64,000 nucleotides of DNA from Gymnorhina tibicen. Lineage: Eukaryota; Chordata; Aves; Passeriformes; Artamidae. The notes beneath the pieces are model-generated. The model searched no databases. It was given only the letters and a program-made list of their open reading frames with translations, and was not told the origin of the DNA. The stretch is from NCBI GenBank assembly GCA_013399875.1, contig VXAZ01008127.1:1099739-1163738 (forward strand), in the 5' to 3' direction. The position numbers were made by a program, and so were the translations under genes. Shown piece after piece: positions 24,901 to 36,302 of this stretch; position 1 is the first letter of the stretch; the number at the start of each line of letters is the position of its first letter.

Positions 24901-27900
24901 AAAAAATGCTCAAAAATACTGGGAATCATCCACAGTACTGTGAAATAAAAGGGTGTGTTTTGCCTTTTTCAATCACTAGCCCTGTGAATTGCAACAGGAT
25001 CTTCAAGGAGGAGTGGGAGAAATATATCAACCTCCAGGGAAGTGAAATGGAAAAAACCCCACAATTAATGAGGAATAGAGAAACTTGCAGACCCAAAAAC
25101 CAGCAAAGGCATTAATAGTAGAAGGCTCTGGAGGGGATGTAAGCAGCTGGTTCACAAGTGCAGGAGGCTGAAATTTGCTCCAAAGCAGGCCAGGTCCAGC
25201 AAACCAAGAGATAGTCACACGGGCTTTGGCTGAGGAGGTTTTGGGGAAGACACAAAACATGAAGAAGACGATCAGAATAGACTTTAAAATGCTGATGTAG
25301 TGTTACAGTGTTCATTGGCCACCTAGAATTTGGGAATTTCAGGGGATGTGAGCCGTACAATCTATGGGTTTACTGGGGATCTCTAGAGCCAGGACACCGG
25401 GGAGTCAGCAGGGGAAGCCCCCCTGCACCGAGGTGAGGGCAGAAGGGGACCCCAGCTGTGTTCCTGTGGTGGCAGACTGCAGTGCTTTGCTTGACAGTCT
25501 ATTGAATGTAGCCTCAGAACACGGGGCTTCTCGGGCCCTGAAAGTCTCCAAGCCACTTTGCCTCTGGTTTTGTTTTATTGGCCCCAGCCATAAAAGCCCA
25601 CTGACTGCTGTGTATTTCTGGCTCCTGCAGCGCTTGGCATCCATGGGCAAGAAGCACCAGACAGGAACAGACTGAAAAATCTGCTCGGTACTTTATTTGC
25701 AGTGTTTACCAAGAAATGGGCTATGACTGTGGTTATGTACTTCAGATGGTGCAGCCTGCTGTTGCAGCAAAGGATGGGCTGTCAACATCAAATATTGCAA
25801 ACAGCATAAATCTCACATACCATGGTCTTTTTCATGTAAATGAGACAAAAAGGTCAGGAATGGGAAATGCTCGGGGTCGTGTTCTGATAATTTCATACAG
25901 AGCAGATGCTTCTGACAGTAAGGGAGGCAAGACCAAGCTGTAAGATGGAGCTGATTTGCCTGCCAGGTGTTTGCTACCAAGGAAAATACTCTTTTCTCTG
26001 CCAGGCTGCCCCTGCTGAGGACATGGCTCCAGTTACTTGGTTAAATACTCTCCTGCATAGCTGGCTCATGCCCCTTGTGCAGGAAGGAGTGACAAAGTGC
26101 TGCGAGCTGTGATGGGTCGGGGCAAGGTGCTGACCATAACATTCACTGAGTAAACTGCTAAACTGAACAGAACGTGTGAAGGGGGGGTCCCAAGCTGGGC
26201 TTTGGGAGGTGAACCAGCAGACAGCAGGTCAGCTGGGCAGGGAAAAGGCCAGGCTCTTAAATGGCCTGCTAGAAATACGTTCCTGGGGCAAGGACCTTGC
26301 AAAAATAAGCCTGGGCTCCAAAGCAAACGAGCTGAGGGAAAGGCTGAGGCTGGGCTGTGCCTGCCAGCTGCCTGGGGGGAGAGGCATGAGGCAAGGGCAG
26401 GGCTCCTGCCAAAGCCCTCGCTGGCCTCCTTGGGAGGGGTGGAAGGGCTGATTGTGTTGTTGCAAAGAAGGGGTCGAATCCTGAGCAGGGAAGGGAGGGA
26501 GGAGAGGGTCTGTGGGTGTGGAGCAGCTGCTGTGGGCAGGCTGGGGTCCGTCATGTACAGGCCAAATGCAGCTCCGAGGTGGATGAGCATCGAAAGGTTG
26601 TGCTGCTCTGAGGCCACCCCTCTGTGACATGGTTTTAGAGGTGTACAAAGATGAGAGGTGTCTCCAGGGTAGGTGGGGAATGGGCACAAGCTCTCAGCTT
26701 TCATGGTAAGAAGAATTTAATAGCAGCATCTCTGTGGTCAGGGCTGTTCTGTCTGAGTGGCACTGACTGAGAGCAGTGCTGCAGGAAGCTGCTGCAGAGC
26801 AGGGACAGCTTCATTAAATCTGAGCTACAAATTGGAGCCAAAGAGGCTCCTGATGAGTCTCTTGAAGACAAAGGATGAGCAAGGCTAGAAGTAGAAAGCA
26901 GCAAAAGTAGAAAGCAACAGGTAGGTAGAGGACTGAAGCAAAATGGCCAAGAAATGTTCCTTGTCAGGCTCTGTCCCGGTAAGGGATCTTCACTTGGCTT
27001 CCTCACTGAAACTGCTGCATTGAAAACGAAATTCCCTCTCCATCAGTTCCTCTGGTAATTAAACAATTGGAAAGAATCCACGTGAAATCCCCAAACGACA
27101 TTGCTACATTCGGCCTGCTCCCTTGCTGCACTGGTAACATGTCAGAAGGGTTTTTGGGAGTTGGCTGTGGGTTGACTCTGATTCATCAGACCTTGGCCAG
27201 AAGAGGCTGAGTCCGAGCCCAAACCACTAGCACTCCACTGGAGATTAGTTTGGAAGGCTGTGCTTAATCAGAGCTTGGGCACAGGTGGTTATATTTCAGC
27301 CAGTCTCCAGAATAATTATCTTTTATTGGTTGTCTTTGATCTCAACGCCCTGTACCTAGGCTGTTGTGCAGGAATGCAAATGTGGTTTGGCTTGGCTCGA
27401 GCTCCCCTCTCCACCTGAAATGTTCTGGGTTAATGCATCCCACTCTGCTTTCCTTTTTGTTTCCTGCATCACTCTGCAGCCCTGCTGCCTCGGTGCTGCT
27501 GTGTCCATCCCAGCCTGGAGTGGCACGTGTCACCCAAACCCGCTGTGCCCGTGTCCTGCTGCTGTGGCACTGGTGTCCCGCAGCGGGGGAAGCTCTGGGT
27601 CTGCCCAAGCTCCTCCAGCGCCATTTCCCTCTGCATTTTTGGGTAGTGGCTGAACTATTTCCATGGGTTTAGCCCTGTAACTCCACGTCCACACAAAGTG
27701 TCTACAAAACAACAGTGTGAGATGGAGAGCTCTGGCTCTGTCCTGTTTTTGAACGCCTGTGTGGTACAGGAAAGGGACGAGGCTTTTATTCCCTGGGGAA
27801 AACCCATTATTAATTTCAGATGTGATTCATTTCCCAGCGTGGTAAATGTTCTGTGGGGTTTACACTGTAATCACAGAGCTGAGGAGATACCTGGCATCCG

Positions 27901-28835
27901 CTCCAGTGTCACATTTTATCTTTGCACTCCGTCTCCTTCTTTTCTGGGAATGCTCCCTCTGGGAGCTATTTTGAGACAGAAGAGGCTGTGGCTGCCAGCC
28001 CGGGGCCATGCAGTGCTGAAGGGCTGGTGGGCACAGGCTGCTGCTTCCCTGGCACCTCCAGCCTGTGTCACATCAGGGTTTGTTAGAGAGGAGGTTTAAT
28101 TTGAGCTTGCAGGGAGCTAATTCTGTCCTGTCTGGAGTTTTGGTTATGTCATGAGTTATGACGCTGTTCATCCCCACTCTTCAAAGTGCCACCAAACTGT
28201 TTTTTCAGCCTTTTCTATTTTTCATCTGGCTAGTCTTAAACAGTTTGTTGTTTTGTTTTTTTTTTCACACCACTTCCCAGGCTGGTTTGATTCCTTGGAT
28301 CTTGGTGATGTTACATCAGGGCACAGAATAGCAACTGTGTTCAGAGTAACCAAAATAAAAGTGACAGAGGCTGTTAATCAAGAGAAGTCAACTGGGGTCA
28401 GGAAGAGTTTCCAGCCATTTTGCACAAGCCAGAGATGAGGTTTGAATCGTGCTGCTGAACCAGATGAAATGTGCCTGTGGCCTCCTCCACCATTCCTGTG
28501 TGAAAGTGTTGAAAAGTTGGGGCTTTTTTGCCTTAACTTTGTGAAATGTGGCAGCCACAGTCACTGACCAGAAGGTGCTGGATCCATTTTACCTGGGGTC
28601 CAAAAGCCCACGCCAGCCTGGACTTACTCCATGTAGTTTCAGCTTCTGAAACTCTTGGTGTCGGGTCAAGGAAAGGAGAGACAAGCACTTCCAGAGGATG
28701 CATCACCCTAAGGTTTGATTTATCCTGATCAGCACTGAATTTCTTGAGGTGAGTCCCAGTGGCTGTGACCCAAAGCTCAGTGCTGTAGCTTGGATCTCAG
28801 AGCTGGGCAGGGTGAATGCAGATCTGCTCAGCACA
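21998..28835. other. Non-coding stretch between the two dispersed repeats
   Basis: It holds only the short CR1 remnant at 23271-23307. Open frames of 141, 152 and 212 codons overlap on both strands at 26066-26704, in a G+C-richer part with few stop codons; none shows a domain, so I treat them as chance. If the flanking repeats recombined, this 6.8 kb would be the segment lost or gained. Confidence 0.5.
23271..23307 (-). mobile_element. Short CR1 3' remnant, minus orientation
   Basis: ATCAGGGTTGGAAAAGACCTCCAAGAT matches the CR1 3' terminal block in reverse complement. Only about 35 bp are recognisable, and the sequence on either side is not similar to CR1, so this is an extremely truncated or decayed copy. 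Confidence 0.7.
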
Positions 28836-29038
28836 CAGGCAGAAACCAGAGCTTTGTTAGCCAAAAAAGTGGGTTTTAACTGATCTAGAACTGGAGCTTC
28901 AGCCTGAAGCTATCCTTTCCCTTCAGACAGAAATTCAAGAGAAAAAATATTGGAGGAAACGAAAAAGAATATATGGATTTTTAAAATGTTAGCTATCGTT
29001 GCCTCATGTCGTGCACATCCACCCAGTCAAAGGAAAAT
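28836..29038 (+). repeat. Dispersed direct repeat, copy B (203 bp)
   Basis: This is the partner of 21789-21997. It lacks 6 bp in the pyrimidine tract but keeps the acceptor-like CTTCAG at 28926. It also keeps the same 21-codon open frame with TAG at 28990-28992; the single difference within that frame changes a CAA codon to AAA (Gln to Lys). An 8 bp match, ATGCAGAT, occurs at 28816-28823 and 29037-29044. It could be a target-site duplication only if the element began near 28824, which copy A does not support. Confidence 0.9.
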
Positions 29039-30688
29039 GCAGATGCTCTGCAGGCTCTTTGGCAAGTTGGATTTTGGAAGAGGGCAGTTCTGTCTGCCTG
29101 AAGCGGTGCCTGGGTGGCAAAATACCACCAGCATCTGTGCAGTTCTGGGGGCCTGTGCTGGGTGTGGGAGTGTGGGCCTGGCTGTAGAACACGGAGAATG
29201 AGGTGCCAAAGGAATAGAACTGGTGGGGAATGCTGTTGGCTTTTACAGGGAGGTGAGGGTAAAAGATGTCAGTGGGAAACAAATATAAATGCAATTTCCT
29301 GACTCAGCTACAGAGCTCATGGGAGAACATGGTTCCCTGAAATATGTATATTTATTTACACTTTTTTTTTTTTTTTAGACAAGTTCTACTGAGCAGAGCA
29401 GAGGCTGCAGAGACTTTGGTGTGTTTCTTTGGTGCAGGGGGAGACTGGTTTTCCCAACACTGCTTTTTGGGATAGCAAGGAAAGAGGAGACTGTAATGCA
29501 GGAAGCCCCACCAACGGATGACCAGCCAGAACAGCTCTGGGAAAACCCCAAAAGCAATGAAGCCTCCCAAGCCTGAAACACTGCTTTGTGCTGCAGGCTG
29601 GATGTGGGTCACGTGCCCTAAACCGTCACATTTCCTCCTGGCCTTTGGGGCCTTTGGGGTGGACCAGGGTGGAAGTTCACTGGATGTGTCTTTGTTTCTC
29701 CAGCGCTCCCAAGGCGTTGCACAGCAGCACGTCCAGACCTCCCTCCCCTCCTCCAGTGTTTCCCTTGGCACCTCTGCTACTGATCACAGCCGTATCTCGT
29801 TTGACTGAGCAGTTCCTTCTCTGCTTTCCTCTGCTCTACTCTCCCAGCCAAGTCGTAAATCCGGGTTTGTAGCTGATATTGTTCCCAATAAGCAAACAGG
29901 GAAAAGGCTGCGACTTCCCTGAGGGATGTGACCGAGTGGAAGAACTGGCCTATCAGGTGGAATAGATCCAAAGCAGTAGTCTGAAAAAGGGGACTAGTGA
30001 CCCAGTTTGGAAGGAAACCACCCCTGTTCTAAGTGCTGTCTTCAGGGGAAGGTTTTTAATCTCTGCATTTCTCCCCTCTGAGATCTCAGGCTGGTTTGGG
30101 GGTTTGAGTCATGTCAGTTGTTTAATCATCTGTATTGTTTGTTTCATTTGTTTTTCATCAGATATCTTTCCTTTACCGAGTTGTTTACGAGACTGAATTA
30201 CAAGAAGTGATTTCCCAGGGGCTGTCCCCACCTGAGATCTAAGTGGCCTCACACAGAGGTCAGAGAGCTCTCAGAAACCCCACAGAGCCAGCACAGAAAA
30301 CTTGTGACAAACAAAAGCAAGAGCACGAATTTCTGGTGCACCGTGTGGGTTTGGCTTGTTTGGGGTCAGGGGTGCTGTTTGGCTCCTGTTTGCTGTTGGA
30401 GAGGAGCAGCCTGGGGGATCAGTGGGGTAGTGTGACTATTTCCAACCTGCTCCAGGGTTATCCTGCCCCACACTCTGTGCTTTAGACAAAGGCTGGCTAA
30501 GGGAGCTTTGGGGGGAGTTAGGGCAGTTCAATCACAGCAAGAGGCTCTTTGAGTGCTTTTTAACACAGATTGGAAAAATGTGGCATATTGGAGGATAACT
30601 TCACACTGCATTTGGCTTTCCACTGGCATGTGTGGATGTGTCACAATCAGCAGTGGAGGATCTCTAGGCTAGAGGAGTATCTTCACAG
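29039..30688. other. Non-coding stretch with poly(T), no gene seen
   Basis: Apart from the T15 run, nothing is recognised. The 139-codon minus-strand frame at 29352-29771 begins its 3' end in that homopolymer and is a chance frame. Confidence 0.5.
29362..29376 (+). repeat. Poly(T) run of 15
   Basis: An uninterrupted run of 15 T follows an AT-rich stretch (AATATGTATATTTATTTACAC). On the minus strand it is an A15 run. I find no retroposon body next to it on the minus strand, so it is not evidence of a processed insertion. Confidence 0.9.
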
Positions 30689-30830
30689 GATCACAGAATG
30701 GTTTGGGTTGGAAGGGACCTCAAAGAACATATTGTTCCAACCTTCCCTCCATGTGCAGGGCACCTTCCACTAGACCAGGCTGCTCAACACCCCATCCCAG
30801 CCTGGCCCTGAACACTTGCAGGGGTGGGAT
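30689..30830 (-). mobile_element. CR1 LINE 3' fragment, minus orientation
   Basis: The run from TCACAGAATGG through GGTTGGAAGGGACCT, the CCTTCCACTAGACCAGGCTGCTCAACACCCC-like part and CCTGGCCCTGAACACTTGCAGGGGTGGG follows the reverse complement of the avian CR1 3' end. The 3' terminus of the element is at the low-coordinate side. Similarity ends abruptly near 30830, so the copy is 5' truncated, as nearly all CR1 copies are. It carries no open reverse-transcriptase frame. Confidence 0.9.
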
Positions 30831-31684
30831 CTTGGTCAGCCATGACAAGGGAGAATGGGAGAGCTTCACTTCTTGCCCTGTTGCAAGGTCCTTTTTCACT
30901 GCAAGTGGCAGTGCTGCCCTTCCCCACCTGGGCACACCCTGGCTTCCTTCCTCCTCCTCTCCAATTAGGAATTCTCTTCGGGCAGCCACTGTCCCCATCT
31001 CAGTCTAACTGAGCAGTGCCTGAACACAGTGTTGCCTCAGGACTCTTATTGTTGCCCAAATGGCCACAATAAATGCTTTTATGCACGTTTTGGATTCCTG
31101 TCACCTGCTTGGGACAGACAAACTGCAGATCAGTGGTAGCTGAGATCATGTATTGAGCATGCAGTAAAACTGTGATTAGCATGGACCAGTTCAGCTGTGC
31201 AGCATCTTCCACTGCAGGAATAAAATAGTTGGAGGAAGAGGGTGGTTAGATCTGCTTAATGAATCCTTCAAAATCCTTGGGTGTGATGCTGTTTACTGAA
31301 AGGATCTCTCGACACTCCTTGCAGCTCTAGAAACATTTTGTGTGCAGTTCAGGGGCTGTGCTGCCGGCAGCAGAGCACTCAGAGTCCCTGAAATAAAACC
31401 TGGCAGCACCTTTAACGATGGTTTGGTGCTCAAGATCTCAGGGAACAGGCACTGCAAACAGCCTCTGAGTCAGAGTTCCAAAGGAGCAGAGAGAGGAGTC
31501 CCAGACCTCTCTCTCCTAGGGAGCAGGCCTGGAGTTTCCACTCTCTGTATCTGGTGGGCATGAGCTAAAGAATTCTATCCTGCAGCCTGATGAGGAGTTT
31601 GAGATTGTATGGATAGGCTGGGTTTACCACAGACATAAATAAATGCTCTCCTTTTGCTCCAGTCGCACTGTTTATTAGCTATTG

Positions 31685-31708
31685 CCAGCCAGCACCGAGG
31701 CCAGTGCT
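31685..31708 (+). repeat. Exact 24 bp repeat, copy 1
   Basis: A 24 bp word (CCAGCCAGCACCGAGG followed by CCAGTGCT) occurs here and again at 33509-33532 with no mismatch. The flanks differ on both sides. The inner part is an imperfect palindrome with AGCAC and GTGCT arms. Confidence 0.85.
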
Positions 31709-33508
31709 ATATCAAAGCCTTGGCTTAATTCCAATTTTCCTCCCCACAAATTAGGAGCAGTTGCATTAAGGGCTGGTCTAGTGGCAAATAACAGAACGCA
31801 GGGGCCAAAGGGGGTGATGTTAAGCAAGCACAGGGGTGAGGAGATCCAGCAACCCTTGGTACCCTGCGCTGTGAATGAGCACCCAGCCTCACCAGCAGCC
31901 ACTACAAGATACCAACAGCTCATCTTACCCTCATTTCAAGGAGGAAAAAGCTTTTCTGATACAAACAAGTGGCTTCCAAACTGTTGACCCCGAGTGGTTT
32001 TGGACACTGTGGAAAGGGGGCTGCAGACCTGCCTGGTGCTTGATCTGTGACAACATCTGAGGGTGGTTCTCTGGCCAGAAGTATTTGGGAATTCATTGCC
32101 CTCCATGTTTGTATAAGAGGTTCCCACTGCTGTAGCCACAACCAATACTATGGGTGAGGCTGGAACTAATCCAGAGTGCAAATTTGCCCCATATTTGGTG
32201 AATTTCTTGACTTATGGTATGTTTGCAAAGCCATGGGAGCAATTACTTTGGCCAAAAATTTATACGAGGCCTTTCTCCCCATTGCAGTGAATTATCCATG
32301 AGCAGTTTAAAATTTGATGACACACACATATATAATTTAAAGTAGTTCTGACACTTGCCTGTAATTTAAAGGAGCTGACAAAATAACTCCTGGTTTGTAA
32401 ATTGGAGCGTCCAGGGCAGGAGCACATATGGAAAAGCTGAGCTTGGATCCCTGCTGATTAGTGCTGGCACTGCAGACACAGCCTGCTCTTTGTGCCGTTT
32501 GGACTGTGACCAGTTCAAACTTTTCACAGCAGAAGGAGCTTTCTAGAGCAGCTTTAAAGTGAATGTCAGAAGATCATTAGCTGATATGCAAATAAAGAAA
32601 TTATCTCTCATAGAAAAGACTTTTTCCTCCCCACTGAGGAATGGAAATTTGTTTTGCCAGTCAGAACAATCTCATCTCCAAGCCCTGCTTGTGTTACTTG
32701 GCAAGTGCTGCCCAAATCTGATAACCTTGGCACTGAGTTGCTTTGAGATTCTGTGTTTTGTAAGATGGCATTTGCAGAGCTGCTGTTGAAATCCCAGCTG
32801 AAGGAAGCAACAGTCTCATCGCTCCAGTGCCCAGTAAAACATCTCAATGAGAGGAGGAAAACAGCTGGCAGATGGAGATGAAGCCTGATTACTTCAGCCC
32901 GTCCTCCTGGCCTGCAAAGTAGCTTTCCAAAGTAGGAGGGATTTCGAATGGGGTTAGTGGGAACTGGGAACATGATCTTTGGATGTTGCTTTCATGGCAG
33001 CTGGGTCCCATCTGGCAGGGCCACACGTGTGATGGTGGTGGCCACCACAGCTGGAGCTCTAGGACCAGACCATAGTCTGTTTTTTCAGCAGCCTCAGCTA
33101 AGAATGGCTTTTCCTGCCTCTTCTCCAGCTCTGGGTCCTTTGAGAGCCCGTGGCAGAGGTCAGCAGGACCGTGTGGTGCTGTGGGTGTCTCTGAGCAGTT
33201 GTCTCTGGACTTGCTTGTTGCTCTCTTGTCCTTCCCAGCCACAGGGTACCGGCAGTGCCTGCTCTGCTGAGAGCTGAGGGGAGATTCACCCCCCTGTACC
33301 CCAGCACTGTGAAACCAGATGGGCCTGTCAGTGGGACAGCTGGGACACCTGAGCCTCTGAGGAGAGGCTGCCTCCTTTCTCTGCATGTCTGACTCAGGGC
33401 CGGGGGACCACTGAAGACTGCACTCCACTTTAAGGTGGCTGAAACATTACTAGAATTAATATTTTACAAATGTGGCCACTGCCTCAGAGCTAACACCCCT
33501 GGGAGCCA

Positions 33509-33532
33509 CCAGCCAGCACCGAGGCCAGTGCT
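33509..33532 (+). repeat. Exact 24 bp repeat, copy 2
   Basis: This is identical to 31685-31708, 1.8 kb away in the same orientation. It is either a fragment of a shared unrecognised repeat or a small local duplication. Confidence 0.85.
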
Positions 33533-36002
33533 GCCTGTTCCTGCTGTCCCCTGTACACACTGTCAGAGGGACCAAGCCAAGTGTGCTGATGAATATGTCC
33601 TGGCCCCTTTCACTCTCAGCTTCTTTACAGACCACGCAAAAGCTTAAGCCCCCAGGTTTGTTTCTGGACCCAGCCCGGGTGAAGGCCAAAGGCTTCCCTG
33701 TGCACAGCAGTGGTTCTGCTGAAGCAGACCTGAGCACTGTGAGCCCTTGCTGGCCTGTGCTTTACTCTCCTGCTTGGTTCCTTGTGAGGGTTCTGCAGGT
33801 CCACCATGGAAACCAGCTCTACAGCCCCCTGTTCGCTGGTGCAAGTGTTCATGGTGATGGAGAACCTTTTCCTGGGGGAGTGCAGGTCTGTCTTGGGGGA
33901 GATTTCACTACAATTTATATGAGTCCAAAACCTGGTATCAGCTGTAGAAGAAACTATTGGTAAGGAAATTCTTCGGGCACCCTCTGCTTATGTGAGTCTT
34001 GTGTGCTGTGTCCCACTGCTCAAAGGCAGCATTAGTGGAGATTCCAGCTCCCCTGTGTCTGCCTGCCACTGCTGCATGGCTATTTATCTCCACACAGCTG
34101 CCACTGGGGTTTAAGAACTTTGTTTAGTCCCCGGGTCTGCCCTCAGCTCTGATGATGTCAAGGATTTTTGTGCAGTTTGTAAAATTGCCCATTCATACAA
34201 ATGTGTCTGAATCGTTTCCATGGGAACACCTGCTCCACACGGGGAAATATGATTTGCTTTTATGAATAAATAGGAAACCTTGCTACCTTGGAGAGCCTGG
34301 GCTAGAAAAGGAGTGGCTGCTGGCTAAGAAGTAGTGCATGAGAGGCCAGCACAAGCCCTGTGTCAGCACAGCCAGCAGCAAGGCCAATTCTTGGGGGAGA
34401 GAAGTCTCAGAGCTGAGCTCAGTCTGAACCCTCAGGTGTAGCTCGGAGCAGGGTTCCTGGTGGTGTGAGAAGATTTGGACCTTTCATTTACTGACTGAGA
34501 GTCCCCAAGGTGTCACAGGTGTTGCTGTCACTGCAGTGTTACCTGGGGTGGGGCCTCGTGAGCAGCTGCTCTTCCGTGGGGAGAGCACCAAGGTGTGAGG
34601 TGGAGGTTTTTCAGTTATGTGGTATTTCCTAAAGCCAGCCTGTGACTCGAGGGAGCTGTGCTTTTGCAGCAGCTCTGGAGACTGAGGGGAAAAAGGGCAT
34701 GATGTCCTTTTAGTATGGAGGGAGGCAGGTGAGGATCTTCCCCTGGAGCTGGAGCCCACGCTGGCAATGAAGCAACTTTTAAATTATTTTGCTTGAGCTT
34801 TACGTTGGAGAGAGTTAAACATAAGAAGTGGATACTTCAGGAAGGCCTTGTTTCTTTTCTTTAGAGGATAAAGAAGCCCTCTTCTCAACCCTCCCACAGG
34901 AGGGTACAAGAGCACTTAAATTCAAGCATCTTCATGCACATGCCAGCCAGGCAGCCTGTTCCACTGGTCCCCCTTGCAGCCAGCTGCATCCGTGACCCGG
35001 GTGAGGTGCAACTCTTGTCACAATGATAAGCTGGGAGTTTAATTTTATCAGTTCACTCCTATTTGCAAGTGTTTAGCCATAACCTGAATGAATCACAAAG
35101 CAGCCAATAAAGGATGGGATTAACCTCGAGGTTTTGTTTATTTGTTTGGATTCTTTTTTTTCTTGTTTTTGTTATTCTGAATGTTAGCATGTCCCAGAGA
35201 CTTCTCTCAGCTCAGACTGGCAGTTCAGAGTTGTGCCCGTGGAGATCTCTGCAGCAGAAGCTCAGTGTACAGCATAGCTGTGATCTTTAGAGTCCCCTTG
35301 GGAACAGTGGAATTAGAAAGCTGGAAATACGAAGTAAAGGACAGCTGTAAATATACAGGATCAACTCTGCTCCTGCTGTATCCCTTCATGGCAGGGCTGG
35401 AGCTGCCTCTGAGTGTTGGTCACGGGGTAAAGGACCCTTATATTCTGGTCACTTTTGAGGGCATTGTCTTCTTTATATTTTCCTTGGCCTCCTTCTCTGA
35501 CTGTCTCACATTTTCTCCATTTTAATCTTTCTCTTTTTCTCTCTCAGCTCAGTGTCGTGCTTGTGCTGTAGCCCTGTCCCAGCCTATCTGTTTGTCCTGC
35601 TATTTGTCACGCCAGTCCCATGGTGCTTGGCACCTTCTGAGAGAAGCCAGCTAATCCTGCTCCCAGCCCTCAGTCAGAACCTATGTGGAGTGATATTTTT
35701 CAGGCCTTACTAATTCCAGAGAGTATTAAACTTAGAGGTGAGGACTGAAAACAGAGCTGAGGAATACAGCACGTGACAGTACATTTGTTACCGAGCATCC
35801 GTGTTAAAACAGGACCAAAGGCTGCCTGCTGCTTTTAATGAAGCCCGAATTTCCAAAGGGGGTGCTCATTTGAGCAGGAGGGGTGTGCAGAGGAGCACAC
35901 CGTGGTAGGTCTAAGCAGCAGAGGCCAGCAGAGGGATCCCTGGACTGCTGCTTTCCTCCTCCTCCTCGCTTTGTTGAGAAATTCCAGGTACAACAGAAGT
36001 GA

Positions 36003-36302
36003 AAATGCGAAGGGATGGGACAGCGCCCGGTGTCTGCTGGTGCATCCGGGCTGTGGGGAGCGGGCTGTGTCTGCTCTCCCGTCTGCCCTGACCCCCACCC
36101 CTCAGCTCTCAGTGTGCCTGTGCCTGCTGACTGCTCCCAGCAGCTCGAGCTGGGATCGATTTACCAGGAGGAGGGAAAGGCTCCCGAAGTCAGTGTCTGC
36201 ATCCCTGGCGCCGCTGGAGCTGGTGTGGTGCCCGCGTGCCGCGGATACCGTGCAAGCACGGAGAGTGAGGGTCGCTTCAGGAAAACGGGGTTTTATTTTC
36301 CG
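36003..36302. promoter_or_regulatory. Moderate CpG-rich patch
   Basis: About 20 CpGs occur in roughly 295 bp of G+C-rich sequence, several as GCGCC, CCCGCG and CCGCGG. This is well above the local background. It overlaps two long plus-strand open frames (174 and 110 codons) whose translations match no family I know, so G+C richness is the better explanation for them. A weak CpG-island promoter or an unannotated first exon is possible. Confidence 0.4.

Larger units (their letters stand above)
30831..36002. other. Non-coding stretch with one 24 bp repeat pair
   Basis: Open frames of up to 179 codons (minus 32889-33428) overlap frames on the other strand and show no domain. No transposon body other than the adjacent CR1 is recognised. 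Confidence 0.5.

Noticed and set aside
26066..26704. 212-codon minus-strand open frame
   Set aside because: Three frames on both strands are open here at once, which is the signature of low stop density. The translation is Pro/Ser-rich without a domain.
28950..29201. 83-codon frame starting inside repeat copy B
   Set aside because: It crosses the repeat edge into unrelated sequence and is not open in copy A.
29362..29376. Poly(T) as the tail of a processed pseudogene
   Set aside because: No gene-like body lies next to it on the minus strand and no flanking duplication is evident.
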